A DNA stretch of 47,399 nt from positions 1 through 47,399 of the forward strand of contig NZ_JADKMA010000032.1 in the NCBI RefSeq assembly GCF_017676365.1, written 5' to 3'. The translations under genes were made by a program, and so were the position numbers. This stretch comes from Streptomyces oryzae. Its GTDB lineage: Bacteria > Actinomycetota > Actinomycetes > Streptomycetales > Streptomycetaceae. A model generated the notes under the pieces. The model was given only the letters and a program-made list of their open reading frames with translations. It was not told the DNA's origin and did not search any database. This document shows, piece after piece, positions 42,937 through 47,399 of this stretch. Within the stretch, counting starts at the first letter, position 1. Each line of letters begins with the position of its first letter.

Positions 42937-44388
42937 ATGACCGCACCAGAAGGCCCGTTCGTCATCGGGGTCGACAGCTCGACCCAGTCCACCAAGGCCC
43001 TCGTGGTGGACGCCGCGACCGGCCAGGTGGTCGCCCGGGGTCAGGCCCCGCACACCGTCTCCCCTGGCGACCGCCGCGAGACGGACCCGGAGGAGTGGTG
43101 GCAGGCGCTCCGCACCGCGGTGGGACAGTGTGGACGGGCCGCGAGCGAGGCCGCGGCGGTCTCTGTCGCGGGCCAGCAGCACGGCCTGGTCACCCTCGAC
43201 GCCGCAGGTCGCCCGGTGCGCCCGGCGCTGCTGTGGAACGACGTACGCTCCGCCCCCCAGCGCGACCGCCTGGTGGCCGGACTCGGCGGCCCCAAGACGT
43301 GGGCCGAACGCGTGGGCAGCGTGCCCGCACCGGCCTTCACCGTTACCAAATGGGCCTGGCTGAGGGAGAACGAACCGGAGGCCGCACGGTCGACCTCAGC
43401 CGTGCGGCTGCCGCACGACTTCCTGACCGAGCGCCTGACGGGCCGGCCGGGCACCGACCGGGGCGACGCCTCGGGAACCGGATGGTGGTCCTCGGCGACG
43501 GAGTCCTACGACGAAGAGATCCTGCGCCTCGCCGAACTGGACCCGGCACTGCTGCCGCCCGTGCTGGGCACCGGAGAGGCCGCGGGCACGGTCCGGGAGA
43601 CGGAGGACGGCTTCCTCACGGCAGGCACACTGGTGGCCACCGGCACCGGGGACAACATGGCCGCGGCACTGGGCCTGGGCCTGCTGCCGGGACAGCCGGT
43701 GCTCAGCCTCGGCACCTCAGGCACCGTGTACGCGGCCGCCGACCGCCGCCCTGCCGATCCCACGGGGACCGTCGCGGGCTTCGCAGACGCCCACACCGGC
43801 TGGCTGCCACTGGCCTGCACCCTCAACTGCACCCTGGCGGTGGACCGGGTGGCCGCGCTGCTCTCCCGGGACCGCGAGGACGTGGAGGCGGGCGGGCGCG
43901 TCACCGCACTGCCCTTCCTCGACGGCGAGCGCACCCCTGACCTTCCGTACGCCACCGGACTGCTGACCGGACTCCAGCAGGCCACCACCGGCGGCCAGGT
44001 GCTCCAGGCTGCCTACGACGGCGCCGTCTTCGCACTGCTGCGCGCACTCGACCTCGTCCTGGCCGAGAACGGGGGCACCAGCAGTGCGGCACAGGACGCA
44101 CCGCTGCTGCTGATCGGCGGAGGCGCCAAGGGGACGGCCTGGCGTGAGACAGTGCGGCGGCTGTCGGGGTGGCCCGTGCAGGTTCCCAGGGCCCAGGAGT
44201 TGGTTGCGCTGGGAGCCGCGGCCCAGGCCGCGGGTCTGCTGCTGGGAGAGGACCCCGCGTCGGTCGCCCGCCGCTGGGGCACCACGGAGGGTGCCTCGTA
44301 CGACCCGGTCGAACGCGACGACGCCACACTGAACCGGCTCGCGGGCACTCTCGAGGACGCGGGGGCGCTGCTCGGGAGACGGCCGTGA
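42937..44388 (+). CDS. xylB: Xylulokinase
   Basis: A 483-residue FGGY-family kinase that phosphorylates D-xylulose to xylulose 5-phosphate. The N-terminal lobe begins FVIGVDSSTQSTKALVVD (phosphate-1 loop with the Asp). AVSVAGQQHGLVTLD and RPALLWNDVR follow near 65-95. The second lobe contains GTGDNMAAALGLG, SLGTSGTVYA, and the adenosine-binding block LLLIGGGAKGTAWRE. Its gene is divergent from xylA and is followed after 160 bases by the ROK regulator on the same strand. A purine-rich AAGGGAG box precedes the ATG. Confidence 0.96.
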   Translation: MTAPEGPFVIGVDSSTQSTKALVVDAATGQVVARGQAPHTVSPGDRRETDPEEWWQALRTAVGQCGRAASEAAAVSVAGQQHGLVTLDAAGRPVRPALLWNDVRSAPQRDRLVAGLGGPKTWAERVGSVPAPAFTVTKWAWLRENEPEAARSTSAVRLPHDFLTERLTGRPGTDRGDASGTGWWSSATESYDEEILRLAELDPALLPPVLGTGEAAGTVRETEDGFLTAGTLVATGTGDNMAAALGLGLLPGQPVLSLGTSGTVYAAADRRPADPTGTVAGFADAHTGWLPLACTLNCTLAVDRVAALLSRDREDVEAGGRVTALPFLDGERTPDLPYATGLLTGLQQATTGGQVLQAAYDGAVFALLRALDLVLAENGGTSSAAQDAPLLLIGGGAKGTAWRETVRRLSGWPVQVPRAQELVALGAAAQAAGLLLGEDPASVARRWGTTEGASYDPVERDDATLNRLAGTLEDAGALLGRRP

Positions 44389-44416
44389 ACGGGTAGTAGC
44401 CGCAAAAGTTCTCTCG

Positions 44417-44501
44417 ACGCAGCGCTCTTCAACGCAGCCTCCATTGAACGCAGCGTTCTTTCGGCGCAGCTTCCAGCAACGCAGCACACCCTCGACGCAG
44501 C
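44417..44501 (+). repeat. Six-copy 7-mer array before the ROK regulator gene
   Basis: ACGCAGC occurs at 44417, 44432, 44448, 44464 (as GCGCAGC), 44479 and 44495. The spacings are 15, 16, 16, 15 and 16 bases. The intervening bases are CT- and TC-rich. The period is not a multiple of three and the region lies upstream of the chosen start, so it is not coding. It fills about half of the spacer between xylB and the ROK gene. Confidence 0.75.
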
Positions 44502-44548
44502 AGTTCTTCTCACACCACAGCCTCGTTCGCCTCAGAAGGAGCCTGCCC

Positions 44549-45805
44549 ATGGCAGCCCAAGCGCCCAGCTCCCAGCGGGAGATACGCAGGCGCAATCTGT
44601 CACGCGTGCTGCACGCGGTGGCCGAGCAGGGACCCTCCTCCCGTGCGACCGTTGCGGCACAACTGGGGCTGACCCGTACGGCGGTCTCGACGCTCGTCGA
44701 CGAACTGCTGCGCAGCGGCCTGCTCGTCGAACAGGGGCCTACACCGCCCGGTGGTGGGCCCGGCCGTCCCGGCACCGCGCTCGCGCTCACCGACCGTGGA
44801 CCGTGCGGGCTGGGCGCGGAGATCGGGGTGGACCATCTCGCTGTCTGCGCAGTCGATATGCGCGGCCAGGTGCGCGCCCGCGGGGAGATCGAGTCCGAGG
44901 GCAGGAACAGCGCGCCGGGTCCGGTGCTCATCCGGTTGCAGCGGCTGGTGGACGAGGTGACCGTGCAGGCCCACGACTTGGGCCTGAGGCCGGCTGCCCT
45001 CGCGGTCGCGGTGCCCGGACTGGTCGCCCGGGGAACGTCGCGCGTTGTGCACGCCCCCAACCTGGGCTGGCACGACACGGAGATCGCACCCGCACTCGCG
45101 GAGCCAGGAACGGAGGCAGTACCCCGGACCGGGGCACGTGCGACCGACAAGCCGCTGCCACTCATCGTCGACAACGAGGCCAACCTGGGCGCGCTCGCCG
45201 AACTGTGGCTGGACCCCAGCAGGGTCCCCCGCGACTTCGTGCACGTCTCGGCGGAGGTCGGCATCGGGGCCGCGGTCGTACTCGACGGCGAACTGCTGCG
45301 TGGCAACCGAGGATTCGCGGGTGAGATCGGGCATGTGCCCGTTCGGCCGGACGGGCCCAGGTGCGCCTGTGGGGGCAGGGGCTGCCTTGAGCAGTACGCG
45401 GGCGAACTGGCGCTGCTGGACGCAGCGGGGATCACCGCGGACGGCCCCAGGGACGCCGCCCTCGCCGCGCTTCGGGAGCGCGCGGCATCAGGGGATCGCC
45501 GGGCACTGCGGGCGCTGGAGAAGGCCGGGACAGCGCTGGGGCTGGCGCTTGCCGGGACAGTCAACCTGCTCGACCCCAGCGCCCTGGTGCTGGGCGGCGT
45601 CCTGGCCCGGTTCGCCCAGTGGCTGCAACCGTCGCTGGAGCGGGAACTGAGGGAGCGTACGGCGGCACCGGGCGCTCCGCCCGAACTGCTCGTCTCCGGG
45701 CTGGGCGCGGACGGACCGCTGTTGGGCGCTGCCCATGCTGCTGTGCGCGAGGTACTGGACGATCCACTGTCGTACCAGGCCACCAAAGAGGGGATAAGTA
45801 ACTGA
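44549..45805 (+). CDS. xylR: ROK-family regulator, probable xylose repressor
   Basis: A 418-residue ROK regulator. The N-terminal winged helix-turn-helix (about 10-70) reads REIRRRNLSRVLHAVAEQ, then RATVAAQLGLTRTAVSTLVDELLRSGLL. The ROK sugar-binding part follows with VAVPGLVARGT, LIVDNEANLGALAEL, GIGAAVVLDGELLRGNRGFAGEIGHVPV, and the zinc motif C272-x-C274-x4-C279-x-E281. Position next to xylA and xylB supports control of xylose use, with xylose or a relative as inducer. ATG 44549 has AAGGAG eight bases upstream. The array of ACGCAGC repeats in front of it may be its own control region. Confidence 0.9.
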   Translation: MAAQAPSSQREIRRRNLSRVLHAVAEQGPSSRATVAAQLGLTRTAVSTLVDELLRSGLLVEQGPTPPGGGPGRPGTALALTDRGPCGLGAEIGVDHLAVCAVDMRGQVRARGEIESEGRNSAPGPVLIRLQRLVDEVTVQAHDLGLRPAALAVAVPGLVARGTSRVVHAPNLGWHDTEIAPALAEPGTEAVPRTGARATDKPLPLIVDNEANLGALAELWLDPSRVPRDFVHVSAEVGIGAAVVLDGELLRGNRGFAGEIGHVPVRPDGPRCACGGRGCLEQYAGELALLDAAGITADGPRDAALAALRERAASGDRRALRALEKAGTALGLALAGTVNLLDPSALVLGGVLARFAQWLQPSLERELRERTAAPGAPPELLVSGLGADGPLLGAAHAAVREVLDDPLSYQATKEGISN

Positions 45806-45963
45806 GCAGTGGGTGTCTGCTGCTGGAGCGGCCACTGGTCGGTCCAATGGCACACTCCGACGGCTCTTGGCAGCCCTCCAGGCGGCTGCCATCATCAACG
45901 CGCGTCAACTCGCGCTGTACGTGCCCCCATTCCCTCCACCTCTTCCCCCCACTGGGAGACACG

Positions 45964-46620
45964 ATGGACTCAGCACGCCAGTACCACGCATCCGCACAGT
46001 CACGCTCGCACCTCCCCTCACGTCGCGCACTGCTGCGCGGCGGGGCGGGCTTCACCCTCGCCGCAGGTCTTGCCGGCGCCTCACTCATTTCGGGCGGAGC
46101 AGCGGTGGCCCGCTCCAGAGGCCCGCTGGACGTCGACTACCCCAAAGCCGAGTGGGTCCCCGCATCCACCTCCAACTACACGAACGCGAACCGGCCGGCG
46201 CAGTACCCGATCGAGCTGGTGATCATTCACGTCACCCAGGAGTACTACGACGACACGCTGGCCATCTTCCAGAACCCTGACAAGGCGGTTTCCGCGCACT
46301 ATGTGGTGCGTTCCGCGGACGGCCATGTCGCCCAGATGGTGCGGGAGAAGAACGTCGCATGGCACGCGGGGAACTGGGACTACAACACCCGCAGTGTCGG
46401 AATCGAGCACGAAGGGTGGATCGACCAGCCGGACCAGTGGTTCACGGAAGAGATGTACAAGGCTTCGGCCGCAGTGACGGCCGACATCTGCCGACGCAAC
46501 AACATTCCGGTGGACCGCCAACACATCATCGGCCACAACGAGGTACCGGGGACCGATCACACCGACCCGGGCGCGTACTGGGACTGGGCGCACTACATGG
46601 AGTTCGTCAAGGCCCAGTAG
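45964..46620 (+). CDS. Tat-exported N-acetylmuramoyl-L-alanine amidase (Amidase_2)
   Basis: A 218-residue secreted amidase that cuts the bond between MurNAc and L-Ala in peptidoglycan. The Tat signal SRRALLRGGAGF (about 19-30) and its hydrophobic core run to about residue 50. The Amidase_2 fold then shows zinc ligands H89 in VIIHVT, H191 in IIGHNE and D201 in TDPG. The AmpD catalytic Lys position holds H199, as in related actinomycete enzymes I recall. AWHAGNW lies in the substrate loop. ATG 45964 follows GGGAGA at five bases. It lies about 160 bases behind the ROK gene and is probably separately transcribed. Confidence 0.9.
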   Translation: MDSARQYHASAQSRSHLPSRRALLRGGAGFTLAAGLAGASLISGGAAVARSRGPLDVDYPKAEWVPASTSNYTNANRPAQYPIELVIIHVTQEYYDDTLAIFQNPDKAVSAHYVVRSADGHVAQMVREKNVAWHAGNWDYNTRSVGIEHEGWIDQPDQWFTEEMYKASAAVTADICRRNNIPVDRQHIIGHNEVPGTDHTDPGAYWDWAHYMEFVKAQ

Positions 46621-46630
46621 GCGGACCACT

Positions 46631-46663
46631 CGCGGGCCCGGAAACCGGCCGACCGGGCCCGCG
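46631..46663 (+). terminator. Terminator after the amidase gene
   Basis: CGCGGGCCCGG and CCGGGCCCGCG form a perfect 11-bp stem with an 11-base loop, starting 10 bases after the amidase stop codon. Confidence 0.7.
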
Positions 46664-46869
46664 TGGCCCCCGTGGGCGCTTCGCGATCCTTACGCCGCGG
46701 TAGTGGTACGCGTATGCGAGAGCGCTAGCATGGGGCGGCGACTCGACAGACGTCTGCCATACGCCAGTTCGGGCGCCGGGGTGACCCGACACCCGAGCAC
46801 TTCAACCCATCGTGTGACTACCGGCCGGAACGCTTCTGCCCGGGACACGATCCCTTCCATCCTCACCAT

Positions 46870-47399
46870 GTGGGACGACGGAACAGCGGGCAGGAAGACA
46901 ACCGGAGCAACAGCCGGAGCAGACGGCAGAAGCTGACTGCGGCAGCACTCACGTGTGCAGCGCTCGGCACAGCGGCGGGAACAGCTGTCGTGGCCACCTC
47001 CACGGACGCCGCACAGCCGAAGGACCAGCGCGCATCAGTCGCTCTGACGGCAGCGCGGCTGCCGACGGGTGCCCCTCAGCCGGGCGTGGCGCACCCCGAT
47101 ACGGCGGGGCCGCCGCACCCCGATACGGCTCAGGGCACGCCGGCGCCACCAGTAACGGCCTCCACGGCTTCGGAGTCCGCCGCCCCCGGCCACACTCCCG
47201 CCCTTATTTCGCGTCCAGCAACGGCGGCGCCGTCTCCGCACCGCTTGACTGCCGCACAGCGGCCCGCCCCGGACGCCGATGCCGACCTTTCCGTCAACAC
47301 AGGCGGCACTCACTTAAACGCAGCAGCCGGACGAGGCAACGGCTGTCCGGGGGCTTCGTTGACCGTGCACACCGCGGACGGCGTCGATCTGCACCTCTC
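46870..47399 (+). CDS. N-terminal part of an exported protein, truncated by the window edge, with TTA codon
   Basis: An open frame from GTG 46870 to the right edge (176 codons). It begins with a basic stretch GRRNSGQEDNRSNSRSRRQK, then a hydrophobic core LTAAALTCAALGTAAGTAVV (about 24-43), consistent with a signal peptide. A long Pro/Thr/Ala linker (about 55-140) follows, with two copies of HPDTA encoded by a 15-base exact repeat. A more ordered part starts at about 145 (NTGGTHLNAAAGRGNGC). Codon 149 is TTA (47314-47316). There is no clear ribosome site, and this GTG is the only usual start in the frame, so it may be leaderless or the start may be wrong. The function is unknown. Confidence 0.5.
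   Translation, partial: MGRRNSGQEDNRSNSRSRRQKLTAAALTCAALGTAAGTAVVATSTDAAQPKDQRASVALTAARLPTGAPQPGVAHPDTAGPPHPDTAQGTPAPPVTASTASESAAPGHTPALISRPATAAPSPHRLTAAQRPAPDADADLSVNTGGTHLNAAAGRGNGCPGASLTVHTADGVDLHL
47091..47129 (+). repeat. 15-base exact direct repeat inside the last open frame
   Basis: GCACCCCGATACGGC occurs at 47091 and 47115, 24 bases apart and in frame, encoding HPDTA twice in a low-complexity linker. Confidence 0.7.

Noticed and set aside
44417..44501. CRISPR array
   Set aside because: Repeats are only 7 bases and spacing 8-9 bases, far below CRISPR sizes, and no cas gene is present.
46703..46936. 77-codon frame through the region before the last gene
   Set aside because: No ribosome site, no domain, and it overlaps in another frame the better-supported exported protein.

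Overview
The window looks like a piece of a Streptomyces (or close relative) chromosome. The supporting signs are very high GC with strong third-position bias, frequent GTG starts, Tat-type secreted enzymes, DUF397/XRE and DUF574 genes, a roadblock protein, and leucine TTA codons that are almost absent. About 40 protein genes were supported. No rRNA, tRNA, insertion sequence, phage gene or CRISPR array was seen.

Layout. 1-177 is the tail of a gene that may encode a questin-oxidase-like protein. 254-2201 holds a macrodomain hydrolase and a Tat-exported DUF1343/NamZ-type muramidase. 2298-4704 is an ABC exporter with a divergent MarR regulator. 4862-7831 encodes a large FAD/Fe-S dehydrogenase. 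8007-11289 is an alpha-amylase and a GH109-type exported oxidoreductase fold enzyme, separated by a 373-base spacer with a MalR-like dyad. 11371-12207 is a lipoprotein L,D-transpeptidase. 12407-16323 is a translationally coupled heterodimeric ABC exporter whose two ATPase domains are damaged in complementary places. 16401-20878 has a DUF457 membrane protein, a DUF3516 Ski2-like helicase and acyl-CoA thioesterase II. 20971-25437 holds DUF6397, roadblock, methyltransferase, MpaB-family oxygenase, an unknown protein and a 60-residue membrane protein. 25654-29921 is a SNF2 ATPase followed by a SWIM zinc-finger protein. 29980-34882 has an SGNH lipase, a Pro-rich membrane protein and a GH2 beta-galactosidase. 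34996-37621 is a regulatory module: XRE regulator, DUF397 protein and DUF574 methyltransferase on one strand, with a leaderless HATPase gene diverging from them. 37805-40322 is a three-gene polar amino acid ABC importer. 40461-41501 is a SigG-like ECF sigma factor. 41626-45805 is the xylose locus (xylA, divergent xylB, ROK regulator). 45964-46620 is a Tat-exported amidase, and 46870 to the end is the start of an exported protein.

Four observations stand out. (1) Three genes carry a TTA codon, which suggests bldA-dependent translation: the first exporter subunit (codon 24), the HATPase (codon 10) and the last partial gene (codon 149). (2) The exporter pair keeps only one complete ATP site between its two subunits. 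(3) Many intergenic spacers carry short degenerate direct repeats; the clearest is six copies of a 7-mer at 15-16 bp spacing just before the ROK regulator. (4) The amylase has Trp in place of the normally invariant His of conserved region IV.

Functions are assigned from motifs and family knowledge only. No database search was run, and start sites are judged from ribosome-binding sites.
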